Of a stretch of DNA of 64,000 nt, positions 25,776-34,235 are shown piece after piece; positions within the stretch are counted from its first letter, which is position 1, and each line of letters starts with the position of its first letter. This stretch comes from DATKKM01 sp036741795 (GTDB lineage: Bacteria; Chloroflexota; Dehalococcoidia; SM23-28-2; RBG-16-64-32): the NCBI GenBank assembly GCA_036741795.1, contig DAINRO010000002.1, positions 1 to 64,000 on the forward strand. Direction: 5' to 3'. The notes below the pieces were generated by a model. It searched no databases. It was not told the DNA's origin and worked only from the letters and a program-made list of their open reading frames with translations. Position numbers and translations under genes: made by a program.

Positions 25776-27161
25776 ATGTTCAAATACTCTCCATGGACGA
25801 TGCTGGTCGGGACAGCATCTGCGATTGCGCTGACGCTAATTGCGATAGTGTCCGTGACCAATCTCTTGCCCGCAGATGCCGCGGCAGGTGATTTTTCGCT
25901 GGACTTCATTGCCGCCGAGGACTCGACATACCACAAAAACGGCCCTAGCGGGGGCAGCGAGATAGGTGCTAGCGAGGGCCAGGATCTGGCGTTCGATGAC
26001 CGCACCATTAACACCGATGTCGTGGAGCAGCTCGAGTCGGAGGACTTTGATTGCAACGACCGCATAGTCTTCTTCGCTCAAGTTGGGGTTGGTGGCAGCA
26101 GCACGGGCCAGACAATATTCCTCGAGTTAGATTTCGACGCCGAGAACAACGGCCAGCAAGGTGTCGGTTACTCCGACATCTTGAATGTCGGAGTAAGTGG
26201 CGTGACGCCTCCGTTCAATAGTCAGCAGAGCAGCGAGGATGGCAACCTGGGCCTTGACGGTGACGAGACAGCCACGCTTATCCAGGAATCCTACGAGCCC
26301 GATGGATCGACATTTGGGGACACTACTCCACCGATCAACCGTGCGTCGAATACGGTCGGTGTGGTCAAAATTACTGGACTTGATTTCGGCGAAACACTGA
26401 TTGTGCGCGTCGACGTCCGCTACTCGTGCTTCGACACACCCGTGACTGGCAACCTTCACGCCGCAATCCGTAACGCCTATTTTGACGATGGTGACGGCGT
26501 GTACGAGCCAGGTAATGGCCCGGGTACGGACCCCAAGATAAACGTCGGGCAACAGGACGTGCCGATGCTAGGCCCGGAGGGTTCAACGACACCGACTCCA
26601 ACGCCGACACCCACGCCGACTCCAACGCCAACGCCAACGCCGACGCCGACGCCCACTCCTACTCCGACTCCGACTCCGACACCCACGCCTACCCCAACGC
26701 CAACGCCAACACCAACACCAACACCAACACCAACGCCTACACCTACACCGACTCCAACACCAACACCGACGCCTACACCTACACCGACTCCAACACCTAC
26801 ACCGACTCCAACGCCTACATCGACTCCAACGCCTACACCGACTCCAACGCCTACACCGACTCCGACGCCTACGCCTACGCCTACACCTACACCGACGCCT
26901 ACGACGGCGATTGAGACCCAAACACCCAGCCCGACGCCAAGTCCGTCACCGACGCCGACGGCGGCGATTGCTACCCAAACGCCAAGTCCGTCACCGACGG
27001 CGCTGGCTGCCGCGGCCGCGCCTGCAGGGCTCCCGCAATCAGGCGGTCCAATCGACAGTGGCCCGGGATCATGGACATGGCTGGACGGGATCTTCGTGTC
27101 CGTCGCGCTCTTCGTTCTGTCAGGCGGCGCACTGATCGTGGCGCATCGCAAGAACGGATGA
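25776..27161 (+). CDS. Surface protein with long Thr-Pro linker and LPQSGG tail
   Basis: 461 residues. A signal peptide (1-37, cut near ADAAA), a globular domain of about 230 residues with two or three cysteines, then an extended Thr-Pro repeat (about residues 269-375), a Ser/Thr-Pro spacer, LPQSGG, a terminal helix and a basic HRKNG end. The layout is that of a wall- or envelope-spanning stalk displaying an N-terminal domain, with a sortase-like or membrane anchor. A GGAGG ribosome site precedes the ATG. It is bounded on both sides by tRNA-Trp-derived repeats, which hints at acquisition as a cassette. The mirror GVGVGV frame on the other strand is an artefact of the repeat. Confidence 0.8.
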   Translation: MFKYSPWTMLVGTASAIALTLIAIVSVTNLLPADAAAGDFSLDFIAAEDSTYHKNGPSGGSEIGASEGQDLAFDDRTINTDVVEQLESEDFDCNDRIVFFAQVGVGGSSTGQTIFLELDFDAENNGQQGVGYSDILNVGVSGVTPPFNSQQSSEDGNLGLDGDETATLIQESYEPDGSTFGDTTPPINRASNTVGVVKITGLDFGETLIVRVDVRYSCFDTPVTGNLHAAIRNAYFDDGDGVYEPGNGPGTDPKINVGQQDVPMLGPEGSTTPTPTPTPTPTPTPTPTPTPTPTPTPTPTPTPTPTPTPTPTPTPTPTPTPTPTPTPTPTPTPTPTPTPTPTPTPTPTSTPTPTPTPTPTPTPTPTPTPTPTPTPTTAIETQTPSPTPSPSPTPTAAIATQTPSPSPTALAAAAAPAGLPQSGGPIDSGPGSWTWLDGIFVSVALFVLSGGALIVAHRKNG

Positions 27162-27302
27162 GGACCATAATGCTGTGCGCGACCGGTCGTAGGGGGTAAG
27201 TGGCATGGATCGGGCTTGGGTTGCTGTCAAAGTTGCTGTCATCCCCGAGCTCAGAGCGCCTGGAGATCAGCTAAATTAGGGCGATTTAGATACGAATCAA
27301 AT

Positions 27303-27413
27303 GCCGGGGACGGCAGGGCTCGAGCCCGCGACCTGTGGTTGGAGACCTGACCACGTCTGAGCTGTGTCCGCGTAACTGGCTAGCCCAAACGCTGTACGCC
27401 AAGATCACGGCTG
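27303..27413 (-). repeat. Third tRNA-Trp-derived repeat, right boundary of the cassette
   Basis: About 110 bp matching 25046-25157, including the non-tRNA tail GGCTAGC...CGCCAAGATCACGG. It is more diverged: three T residues are lost next to the anticodon loop and several transitions are present. In direct orientation with the left copies, it encloses the Thr-Pro protein gene. The remaining bases of 27162-27546 hold no gene; a 10-bp palindrome CGACCGGTCG is at 27180. Confidence 0.7.
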
Positions 27414-27546
27414 TCTTTCGAGCGATTCTACTCCTCATCGGTCGCGCCTACGACCGCCTCACGGCTCATTACCGCTTGACTTTGGCTGAGATTGGTCTAG
27501 AGTGGGGCGCGTCCGGGCAGGCCAAGATATCAAAGGAGGACCTGCG

Positions 27547-28026
27547 ATGAGGATTCTTTCTGTGCTTCTGCCGTTGGCAGTTGCCCTGTCCCTGTTCGTT
27601 GCCGGGTGCGGCGACGATGACGATGACGCGGGCGGCGACGAGGACGGTGCGACCACACCGGCGGGCGAGGGGACTACGATCAGCGTTACCCTCCAGGAGT
27701 TTAACGTTATCCCCGACGCCGACTCAGGCCCGGCGGGCGAATTCACTTTCGATATCAGCAACGTCGGCCCGGAAGACACGCACGAGTTCGTAGTCTTTAA
27801 GACGGATCTCGATCCGGATAGCTTACCGACCGGCGCGGATGGCTCGGTGGACGAAGCCGGTGAAGGCGTCGAGCTCATCGACGAGGTGGAGGACGTCGCA
27901 GTGGACACAGACGAGTCCCTCACCGTCGACCTGGAGGCAGGCAACTACGTGTTCATCTGCAACATCGTCGAGGACGACGAGGTTCACTACGCCGAGGGAA
28001 TGACAACGGGCTTCACGGTGGAATAG
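27547..28026 (+). CDS. Cupredoxin-like lipoprotein
   Basis: 159 residues from the ATG behind AGGAGGACC. Lipoprotein signal with Cys21 in LFVAGCGDD, an acidic linker, then a cupredoxin domain. The type 1 copper ligands are all present: His79 (DTHEFVVF), Cys138 (FICNIV), His147 (VHYAEG) and Met152. Likely a lipid-anchored blue-copper electron carrier facing outside. No redox partner is adjacent. Confidence 0.82.
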   Translation: MRILSVLLPLAVALSLFVAGCGDDDDDAGGDEDGATTPAGEGTTISVTLQEFNVIPDADSGPAGEFTFDISNVGPEDTHEFVVFKTDLDPDSLPTGADGSVDEAGEGVELIDEVEDVAVDTDESLTVDLEAGNYVFICNIVEDDEVHYAEGMTTGFTVE

Positions 28027-28098
28027 CTCGTCTTCCGAGCTGGAGAGTTTTTTGAACAGCAGTGTCGTCCAAGAACTCCGTTTCCAATGCGAAAATGC

Positions 28099-28174
28099 TG
28101 GCAGGGGCGGCAGGGCTCGAACCCGCGACCTGTGGTTTTGGAGACCACCGCTCTTCCAACTGAGCTACGCCCCT
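28099..28174 (-). tRNA. tRNA-Trp (CCA)
   Basis: Full cloverleaf: acceptor AGGGGCG/CGCCCCT, D arm GCTC/GAGC, anticodon stem GTGGT/ACCAC with loop CTCCAAA (anticodon CCA), T arm GCGGG/CCTGC with TTCGAGC, discriminator G and an encoded CCA. It is the intact source or target for the partial copies at 24.96-25.11 and 27.3 kb. Confidence 0.95.
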
Positions 28175-28238
28175 ACCTTGAAGAAGCGGACAAGGTCCGC
28201 GTGTGCATTATATCACCGGCGATTGGTTATTCCGGCGT

Positions 28239-29129
28239 CTAGCTCTTGCGTCCCAGCACTGTGAAGCAGGGGCCGTGCCGGTGCTCCAGGTTCTCGTTCA
28301 GGACGTCGAGCCGGCCGAATCCCACGAGTTTCAGGCTGCTCATTATGTCGTCTCGCGTCATCCAGTAGGTCCGCTCCACGCCAGCGCCGCAGAACCCTGT
28401 CCACTCCAGGGCCTGCCGGTAGTCGCGCGGGTAATACCGCACTTCGAAATCGCCGGTGTCTCGTACTATCGGCTCCGTCGTGAAGTGTTCCGAAATTTCG
28501 GGCAGCTTACCGATGAGGGCGGCGTCGTAATAGTGGGTCCACAGCAGGACTGTGTTGGCAACCTTGCTCACCAGCCGCAGCATCTCGAACGGATCGGTCT
28601 GGTGGTAGAGAACTCCGGACGCGACGCAGATATCGAACCGGTCCGGGGTTTCGTCCATATAGGCGTTGATATCCCCGAGCAGGAACCTCGACTTCGTCAG
28701 CCCCAGGACCTCTTTCACGATCAAGCACTTCAAGTAGGCCCGCGAATTCGCCTCCACCGCCACCACCGACGCCGCGCCAGCCCTCTCCACCATCGTCGTA
28801 TGCGCACCCTCAAGTGGCCCCAACTCCAGGACGCTCGCACCCACGATGCCACCGAGTGCCTCCACCATCTGGACAATTCGCGCGTCGCCAAAAAGACCCG
28901 CGGTTCCGGACTCGACGCCTAACTCGTCTGGCAGCTTCGAGGACCACTCGCCCTTGAACAGATCGACCGCCTTCTGAGCAGTCGGAAATCCCGTGACGTA
29001 AGCATCGATGATGCTGGCCGCTTCGCTGGCCGCTGTTGTCGCCCCCTGTTCATTTGCGGCCACTTCGCCGGGAGGTCCGTCCGCAACCTCCGTTGGAACA
29101 GCGTTGCGTTTCTTCAAGAAGGAGAGCAC
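28239..29129 (-). CDS. SAM-dependent methyltransferase
   Basis: 296 residues, GTG start. A variable N-terminus (1-85), then a class I fold with motif I SVLELGPLEGAHT, acidic VVAVEANSRAYLK after beta-2, and RFDICVASGVLYHQTDP at motif IV/V. This resembles DUF1698/CmoB-like or glycan-tailoring methyltransferases. The substrate cannot be read from sequence. No operon partners: it faces away from the alpha/beta hydrolase. Confidence 0.8.
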   Translation of the reverse strand: MLSFLKKRNAVPTEVADGPPGEVAANEQGATTAASEAASIIDAYVTGFPTAQKAVDLFKGEWSSKLPDELGVESGTAGLFGDARIVQMVEALGGIVGASVLELGPLEGAHTTMVERAGAASVVAVEANSRAYLKCLIVKEVLGLTKSRFLLGDINAYMDETPDRFDICVASGVLYHQTDPFEMLRLVSKVANTVLLWTHYYDAALIGKLPEISEHFTTEPIVRDTGDFEVRYYPRDYRQALEWTGFCGAGVERTYWMTRDDIMSSLKLVGFGRLDVLNENLEHRHGPCFTVLGRKS

Positions 29130-29307
29130 GGCGATAGATTACAACACTGCCGAACCTCCCGCCCTCCTCCAGCCCCTTCGCCTTTGTTGTTAACTTCGGC
29201 GTTGACTCCCGGCCTTTCTGCTCGCCGAGACCGGCGCTGGACAGGCCGCCCATCCGCGCATACACTCCCGCTCGTAACACAGCCGTCCAACACGCAAGGA
29301 GTCTCCC

Positions 29308-30027
29308 ATGCCCGCCATCCTCGTCCACGGTGTTCCGGACACCCACCACCTCTGGTCCGAGCTCCGCTCGCACCTTTCACGCGACGACGTCTCTACGCCG
29401 GACCTCCCCGGCTTCGACGGGAAGCCGCCCAGCTTCGAACCCGTCAAGGAGAACTACGTCGACTGGCTCATCGCCCAGATCGAGATGGCGGGCGAGCCCG
29501 TGGACCTCGTCGGGCACGACTGGGGGGCGCTGCTGAGCATCCGCGTCGCCTCGATCCGCCCGGACCTGATCCGCACCTGGTGCGTCGGCGGCGGCTCGGT
29601 GCACAAGGACTACACCTGGCACCCGACGGCCCAGATCTGGCAGACCGCGGGCACGGGCGAGCAGTTCATGGCGGGCATGGTCCCCGCGACGGCCCTTCCT
29701 GCACTCGTAGGCGGCGGCATGCCCCAGGCTTACGCCGAAGAGTGCGTAAAGCACATCGACGACACGATGAAGGACTGCATCCTCAAGCTCTACCGCTCCG
29801 CCGTCAACTTCATGACCGAGTGGGACGCCGACGTCGACAACATGCCCAAGAATGGCCTCATGATCTGGGGCGCCGACGACCCCTACATGCAGAAGGAACT
29901 CGCGGAGAAGATGGCCGCCCGCGTCGGCGCCCGCATCGTGTCCCTGCCCGAGACCGGCCACTGGTTCCCCGCCCAACGCCCAAAGGAGACGGCGGCGCTG
30001 CTGGAGGAACACTGGGGAAAGGGCTAG
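29308..30027 (+). CDS. Alpha/beta hydrolase (dehalogenase/epoxide hydrolase type)
   Basis: 239 residues. LVHGVPDTHHLW gives the oxyanion loop and the nucleophile is Asp71 in GHDWGA, as in haloalkane dehalogenases and epoxide hydrolases rather than Ser esterases. The acid is near GADDPYM and His218 lies in ETGHWFPAQ. Start at the ATG near MPAILVHG; length is short for dehalogenases (about 300). Likely cytoplasmic. REP-like palindromes begin 15 bp after its stop. Confidence 0.8.
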   Translation: MPAILVHGVPDTHHLWSELRSHLSRDDVSTPDLPGFDGKPPSFEPVKENYVDWLIAQIEMAGEPVDLVGHDWGALLSIRVASIRPDLIRTWCVGGGSVHKDYTWHPTAQIWQTAGTGEQFMAGMVPATALPALVGGGMPQAYAEECVKHIDDTMKDCILKLYRSAVNFMTEWDADVDNMPKNGLMIWGADDPYMQKELAEKMAARVGARIVSLPETGHWFPAQRPKETAALLEEHWGKG

Positions 30028-30040
30028 TCCTCCAATACCT

Positions 30041-30064
30041 GTCATCCTGCCGCAGCAGGATCTG
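30041..30064 (-). repeat. REP-like palindrome 2
   Basis: GTC-ATCCTGC-CGCA-GCAGGAT-CTG: 7-bp stem, 4-nt loop. Opposite orientation to copies 3, 5 and 6 (GTC precedes the stem on this strand). Confidence 0.75.
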
Positions 30065-30118
30065 GTGGGGCCGGGGCCGGGCTTCATCCGCTCCGAAGGC
30101 GCCGTCCCCCACACCACC

Positions 30119-30141
30119 GGATTCTGTCGGGACAGAATGAC
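30119..30141 (+). repeat. REP-like palindrome 3
   Basis: ATTCTGT-CGGG-ACAGAAT-GAC: 7-bp stem, related by compensatory change (ATTCTG/CAGAAT) to the family. It forms a head-to-head pair with palindrome 4, 16 bp away. Confidence 0.7.
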
Positions 30142-30153
30142 AATCCTATTCCT

Positions 30154-30177
30154 GTCATCCTGCCGCAGCAGGATTTG
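30154..30177 (-). repeat. REP-like palindrome 4
   Basis: GTC-ATCCTGC-CGCA-GCAGGAT-TTG: stem and loop identical to palindrome 2, same orientation. Together with palindrome 3 it makes a BIME-like inverted pair. Confidence 0.75.
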
Positions 30178-30259
30178 GCGGGGGCGGGGTAACAGGGACT
30201 CAGAAAGTGTGCCAGTTACTTCTTCTACCTGGCGCCACTTGCGCCGCACAATCTCGCTC

Positions 30260-30661
30260 ATGGCGGCCAGAAGCAACGACTACTTCGTCTACATCATGAC
30301 CAATCGCTCGTACACCTCGCTGTACACCGGAGTTACGAGCGATCTGGCAGGGCGAGTCTGGCAGCATCGCAACGAGCCAACAGGGTTCGCGAGGCGGTAC
30401 CGGACAAGCATCCTCGTCTACTTTGAGCAGACGTCGGATGTGTGGTCTGCGCTTGCACGCGAGAAGCAGATCAAGGACCTGCACCGGTCGGACAAGATCA
30501 AGTTGATCGAATCGATGAACCCTGAGTGGCACGACCTGTACGAGACCCGCGTTGCCCTCCCCCCGCGAGATCCTGTCGCGGACAGGATGACGGGACAATT
30601 TCGCTTCGGTGACGGACTCGTCGGCCCCATCGCCCCGCCAGATCCCGCTTCGGCGGGATGA
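30260..30661 (+). CDS. GIY-YIG nuclease-domain protein inside a REP cluster
   Basis: 133 residues. Residues about 6-90 are a compact GIY-YIG domain: YFVYIMTNRSYTSLYTGVTS with the Tyr-Tyr pair, then GRVWQHR with the catalytic Arg and an EKQIKDL helix. Such single-domain proteins cut DNA, but the cell role is mostly unknown. Two REP-like palindromes lie before the gene and two more lie within its last 35 codons, so the tail (PPRDPVADRMTG, PPDPASAG) is translated repeat. The ATG has no clear ribosome site. A link between nuclease and repeats is inference. Confidence 0.78.
   Translation: MAARSNDYFVYIMTNRSYTSLYTGVTSDLAGRVWQHRNEPTGFARRYRTSILVYFEQTSDVWSALAREKQIKDLHRSDKIKLIESMNPEWHDLYETRVALPPRDPVADRMTGQFRFGDGLVGPIAPPDPASAG
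30568..30591 (+). repeat. REP-like palindrome 5, inside the GIY-YIG gene
   Basis: ATCCTGTC-GCG-GACAGGAT-GAC: 8-bp stem, coding for the RDPVADRMT part of the protein tail. Confidence 0.75.
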
Positions 30662-30662
30662 C
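30640..30662 (+). repeat. REP-like palindrome 6, at the GIY-YIG stop
   Basis: CAG-ATCCCGC-TTCG-GCGGGAT-GAC: 7-bp stem with a TTCG loop; the stop codon of the nuclease gene (TGA) lies in the GATGAC tail. It could also terminate transcription. Confidence 0.75.
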
Positions 30663-30752
30663 ACTTGTGAAGCACCCTCACCCAAACGTCAGGGTTTGCG
30701 GTAAGATAACGCCGCCGACAACCGGCAGACCATAGCAACCGGAGGTAGCCCC

Positions 30753-31583
30753 ATGTCCGATGTCCTTTTCGAGAAGCGCGACAACGGTGTCGCCCTCATT
30801 ACCCTCAACCGCCCCGATAGCCTGAACGCCATGGGGGGCCAGCTCATGCCCCTGCTTACCGAGCACCTGAAGGACTGCGCCACGGACCGCGATGTCCGCT
30901 GCGTCGTCCTGACCGGCGCCGGGCGCGCCTTCTGCGCGGGCGGCGACGTCAAGGGGATGGCCGCCCGCCAGGACATCCTCGGCGGCAACGGCAGCAGCGC
31001 GCCGACCTCTCCCGGCGGACTCATCGCCCAGAGCGTCACCGGTCTCCGCCAGTCGCAGCGCGACACGTCCTACATGCTGCACACGATGCCCAAGGTGACG
31101 ATCGCGATGGTCAACGGCCACGCCGTCGGCGCCGGCCTCTCCCTGGCCCTCGCCTGCGACATCCGCATCGCCTCCGATAAGGCGAAACTGGCGACCGCCT
31201 TCCGCAACGTCGGCTTCTCCGGCGACTTCGGCGGCTCCTACTACCTGACGAAGATGGTCGGCACGGAGAAGGCCCGCTACCTTTACTTCACCGGCGAGAC
31301 CGTCGAGGCCGACCGCGCCCTGGAGATGGGCCTCGTCAGCAAAGTCGTCCCCCACGACGACCTCGAGGCCGAGACGATGAAGGTCGCCGAGCACATCGCT
31401 TCCGGCCCAACGCTCGCCTACGCCCGGATGAAGGAGAACCTGAACCGCGCCGAGACCTCCGATCTCGCCACCGCCCTCGACGCCGAGGCGATGAACATGA
31501 TCCTGTCCGGCCAGACGAAAGACCACATGGAGGCCGCGAAGGCGTTCGTGGAGAAGAGGCAACCCACGTTCACGGGAGAGTAG
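30753..31583 (+). CDS. Enoyl-CoA hydratase/isomerase family protein 1
   Basis: 276 residues, crotonase fold, GGAGG ribosome site. LTGAGRAFCAGGDVKGMA forms the CoA/oxyanion loop and VNGHAVGAGLSLALACDIR the second oxyanion region. The first catalytic Glu position is not Glu (GAGLSLALACD) and the second region has GFSGDFGG with Asp, so simple hydratase activity is doubtful; isomerase or lyase activity is possible. Followed within 5 nt by a second crotonase, indicating an operon for acyl-CoA turnover. Confidence 0.85.
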   Translation: MSDVLFEKRDNGVALITLNRPDSLNAMGGQLMPLLTEHLKDCATDRDVRCVVLTGAGRAFCAGGDVKGMAARQDILGGNGSSAPTSPGGLIAQSVTGLRQSQRDTSYMLHTMPKVTIAMVNGHAVGAGLSLALACDIRIASDKAKLATAFRNVGFSGDFGGSYYLTKMVGTEKARYLYFTGETVEADRALEMGLVSKVVPHDDLEAETMKVAEHIASGPTLAYARMKENLNRAETSDLATALDAEAMNMILSGQTKDHMEAAKAFVEKRQPTFTGE

Positions 31584-31587
31584 TTCC

Positions 31588-32430
31588 GTGGCTGGTTTAG
31601 AGCCTGATACGTATCGCGGGTTCGACCTCTCGCTGCGCGATCCGGGGATCGCCCTTGTCACGCTCAATCAACCCGAGCGTCTCAACGGTCTGACCCAGGA
31701 TCTGAAGCGCGACCTCGTCGAGGTGCTGCTGCAGGCTCAGATGGACGACGCCGTCCGGTGCGTCGTCATCACCGGTTCCGGCCGCGCCTTCTCCGCCGGC
31801 GACGACATCTCCAGCAAGCCGCGCGAGGGCGGCGCCCGCGCGCTGGTGCCGAAGGTCCCGGGCGGGCACCACAACCCGATGGGCACGTACGACGGGCTGC
31901 GGATGCTTTCGCAGTCGCTCAACCTCGCCGTCCGCGGCCTCGACAAGATCACCATCGCCGCCGTCAACGGCGTCGCCGTCCAGACCGGCCTTGCCCTGGC
32001 ACTGTCCTGCGACTTTCGCATCGCCTCCACCGATGCCCGGCTCACCAGCGGCACCCTCCGCTTCGCCCTCATGCCGGACGAAGGCGGCCACTACCTGCTG
32101 CTGCAGATGATGGGGTTGCCGAAGACCCTCGACTTCCTCCTGCGCAACCGGATGGTCTCCGCGCAGGAAGCGCTCGACCTCGGCCTCGTCCACGAGGTCG
32201 TCGAGCCGGACCAGCTCCTCGACCACACCCTCGCCCTCGCCGCCGAGTTCGCCCGCGGCCCTCAGGTCGCCCAGCGCCTGCTCAAACGCTCGATCTACAC
32301 CGCCGCCGAGACGAACTTCACCACGGCCCTCGAAGACATCGCCACGAAAACGGCGATCTCAGACCACGACCCGGACGCGAAGGAAGGCGTCAAGGCCTTC
32401 CAGGAGAAGCGGGCGCCGAAGTTCGGTTAG
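31588..32430 (+). CDS. Enoyl-CoA hydratase/isomerase family protein 2
   Basis: 280 residues, GTG start. VVITGSGRAFSAGDDI and VNGVAVQTGLALALSCDFR are the crotonase oxyanion segments, and MPDEGGHYLL occupies the second Glu region. Paralogue of the preceding gene but only moderately similar. The C-terminal helix (ALEDIATKTAISDHD, EGVKAFQEKR) is conserved in family trimers. Probably acts with the first on the same or successive substrates. Confidence 0.85.
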   Translation: MAGLEPDTYRGFDLSLRDPGIALVTLNQPERLNGLTQDLKRDLVEVLLQAQMDDAVRCVVITGSGRAFSAGDDISSKPREGGARALVPKVPGGHHNPMGTYDGLRMLSQSLNLAVRGLDKITIAAVNGVAVQTGLALALSCDFRIASTDARLTSGTLRFALMPDEGGHYLLLQMMGLPKTLDFLLRNRMVSAQEALDLGLVHEVVEPDQLLDHTLALAAEFARGPQVAQRLLKRSIYTAAETNFTTALEDIATKTAISDHDPDAKEGVKAFQEKRAPKFG

Positions 32431-32434
32431 GCGC

Positions 32435-32977
32435 CTACCTGATTAGCACCTGCCTGTAGGCCGTAGCTGTGTCGTTCCACGGATTCGCATCGCTGCCCGC
32501 GTGCGGACCGGCGCCGTCGATATCAAGGTGAATAGCGGTCACCGACACTGTCTGGGTGATGACCTGCGGCGCCGCCGGGGCGTGGCACTCGAAACGCACG
32601 CGCCACATCACACTGGCCAGGGAGCCGGGCGACATCATCCGCGCCGAGCTGCCAGGCATGAACTGCGCGACTGTCCTGCTGCAGCCGTCGGGCACGGGCT
32701 CATCGATCGTCAGTCCAGCCTGGACGAGTTCCTGGTGATCGCTGAGGTTCCGGACCGTAGCCGTCACCCACATAAACCGCCCGTTAGTGTCGCTCAGGTT
32801 GACCGCGGATGGGCCGGTCAATTGAACGTAGTCCACCCCTACGTCGTTTCCGAGAGCCTGGTTGGCCGCGCCCGCCGGCGGCGCGTTCACGGGCATCGCG
32901 AGGATAGCCAGGACCAGGACCGCACACCCCAGGACTACGGTGGCGATCCGTCCGCGTACTGCACGGATATTCGGCAT
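32435..32977 (-). CDS. Exported hypothetical protein
   Basis: 180 residues with a signal peptide (1-38, PPAGAAN) and no further membrane segment. The body is beta-rich, with NDVGVDYVQLTGP, WVTATVRNLSDHQ and a DANPWNDTA end, resembling CARDB-like adhesion modules; two cysteines may pair. No specific family claimed. It ends 4 bp from the second crotonase stop. Confidence 0.65.
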   Translation of the reverse strand: MPNIRAVRGRIATVVLGCAVLVLAILAMPVNAPPAGAANQALGNDVGVDYVQLTGPSAVNLSDTNGRFMWVTATVRNLSDHQELVQAGLTIDEPVPDGCSRTVAQFMPGSSARMMSPGSLASVMWRVRFECHAPAAPQVITQTVSVTAIHLDIDGAGPHAGSDANPWNDTATAYRQVLIR

Positions 32978-33134
32978 CAGAGAACCCCTTCCCTGAAAAC
33001 CCCCTCGTCTGGCGGCCCGATTCTACCACCTATTTGGGGACTTCAGAGCTGTTATGAAGCGCGTTCTCGAATATTTACCGAAGGCTTACAAGACCCGACT
33101 CGGACAGGCCGGACAATACCACTTGACCCTGGAG

Positions 33135-34235
33135 TTAGACGCTAGCCGGTACCGGGGAGGGAGCGTTCGAGCGAATTGCTGGAGGGGCGGCTTGTACAGG
33201 ATTATCTGCCTGTTGCGCCAGCGCCCGGTACACTGCCTCGTAGCCTGCGGCCATTGTTGCGGCGGAGAAGTTGCGCTCTACGTGATCCCGGCAGGCCGCC
33301 CTGCTAAGGCGGCGGACGCTCTCGACCGCCTCGACCATACCGGTGAATGAGTCGCAGATTACACCGGTCACGCCGTCCACTATCACCTCCGGTACGGAGC
33401 CATTCCTGTAGGCGATCACCGGCGTGCCCGTGGCCATGGACTCGACCATGGTCAGCCCAAACGGTTCCGGCCAATCAATGGGGAACAGCGTCGCATAGGC
33501 GCCACCCAGCAACTGGTCTTTTCCCGCCTCGTCTACCTCACCCACGAACTCCACGTGGGGAGATGACTCGATTATCGGCTTGATTGCCGCGTCGAAATAG
33601 GCCTGGTCCGCAGGATCTACCTTCGCGGCAACGATCAGCCGCATGCCGATGTCCCTGGCCACTTCCATCGCCCGGTCCGGGCGTTTCTCGGGACTGATCC
33701 GGCCAAGGAAGACGAGGTAGTCGCCTGGCCGGTCACGGAACTGGAAGTTATCGATATCAATTGCGTTGTACACATTGCCGACCCAGTTGGCTTTCGGAAG
33801 GTGAGAGGCCTGGTTTCGGCTGATCGAGACCAGGTTGTGATCGGGGAACTGTCCGTACACCTGGCAAACCTCCCCGAGATCGAGGCGACCGTGCGTGGTG
33901 GTGACCGTGGGCGTGGAGGAGAGTCGGGCGAACGGGAAGGCAAGATAATCGAGGTGGTTGTGGATGACATCGAAGTCTCCAGCACGGCGATATGCCTCGC
34001 CGAGCTGAATGAGATGGGGCGCGATGGTGTCCTTGATGTTCTCGTCCAGCCTGAGACCTCGTTCCGAGCAAGGAATTAACTTCGCCGCGGTCCTCGAATC
34101 TCCACTGGCCAGGAGTGTCACGTCGTGGCCACGGCGAACGAGTTCCTCGGTTAGCGTTGAAATCACGCGTTCCGTGCCTCCGTAAAGTTGCGGGGGCACT
34201 GACTCCGCGAGCGGAGCAATCTGGGCTATGCGCAT
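33135..34235 (-). CDS. Family 4 glycosyltransferase
   Basis: 366 residues from the ATG behind GAGGAAGAG; an ATG six codons upstream is also open. GT-B fold: N-terminal YGGTERVISTLTEELVRRG, FDVIHNHLDYLAF, then LGRISPEKRPDRAME and the donor site EPFGLTMVESMATGTPVIA with the two conserved Glu. It transfers a nucleotide-sugar residue to an unknown acceptor, perhaps envelope glycan or glycolipid. The C-terminus is a Pro/Ala-rich tail. Confidence 0.88.
   Translation of the reverse strand: MRIAQIAPLAESVPPQLYGGTERVISTLTEELVRRGHDVTLLASGDSRTAAKLIPCSERGLRLDENIKDTIAPHLIQLGEAYRRAGDFDVIHNHLDYLAFPFARLSSTPTVTTTHGRLDLGEVCQVYGQFPDHNLVSISRNQASHLPKANWVGNVYNAIDIDNFQFRDRPGDYLVFLGRISPEKRPDRAMEVARDIGMRLIVAAKVDPADQAYFDAAIKPIIESSPHVEFVGEVDEAGKDQLLGGAYATLFPIDWPEPFGLTMVESMATGTPVIAYRNGSVPEVIVDGVTGVICDSFTGMVEAVESVRRLSRAACRDHVERNFSAATMAAGYEAVYRALAQQADNPVQAAPPAIRSNAPSPVPASV

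Noticed and set aside
26477..27151. Minus-strand frame rich in Gly-Val repeats
   Set aside because: Mirror of the Thr-Pro coding repeat; no signal, start or function on that strand.
33054..33350. 98-codon plus-strand frame
   Set aside because: Mostly antisense to the well-supported GT4 glycosyltransferase.
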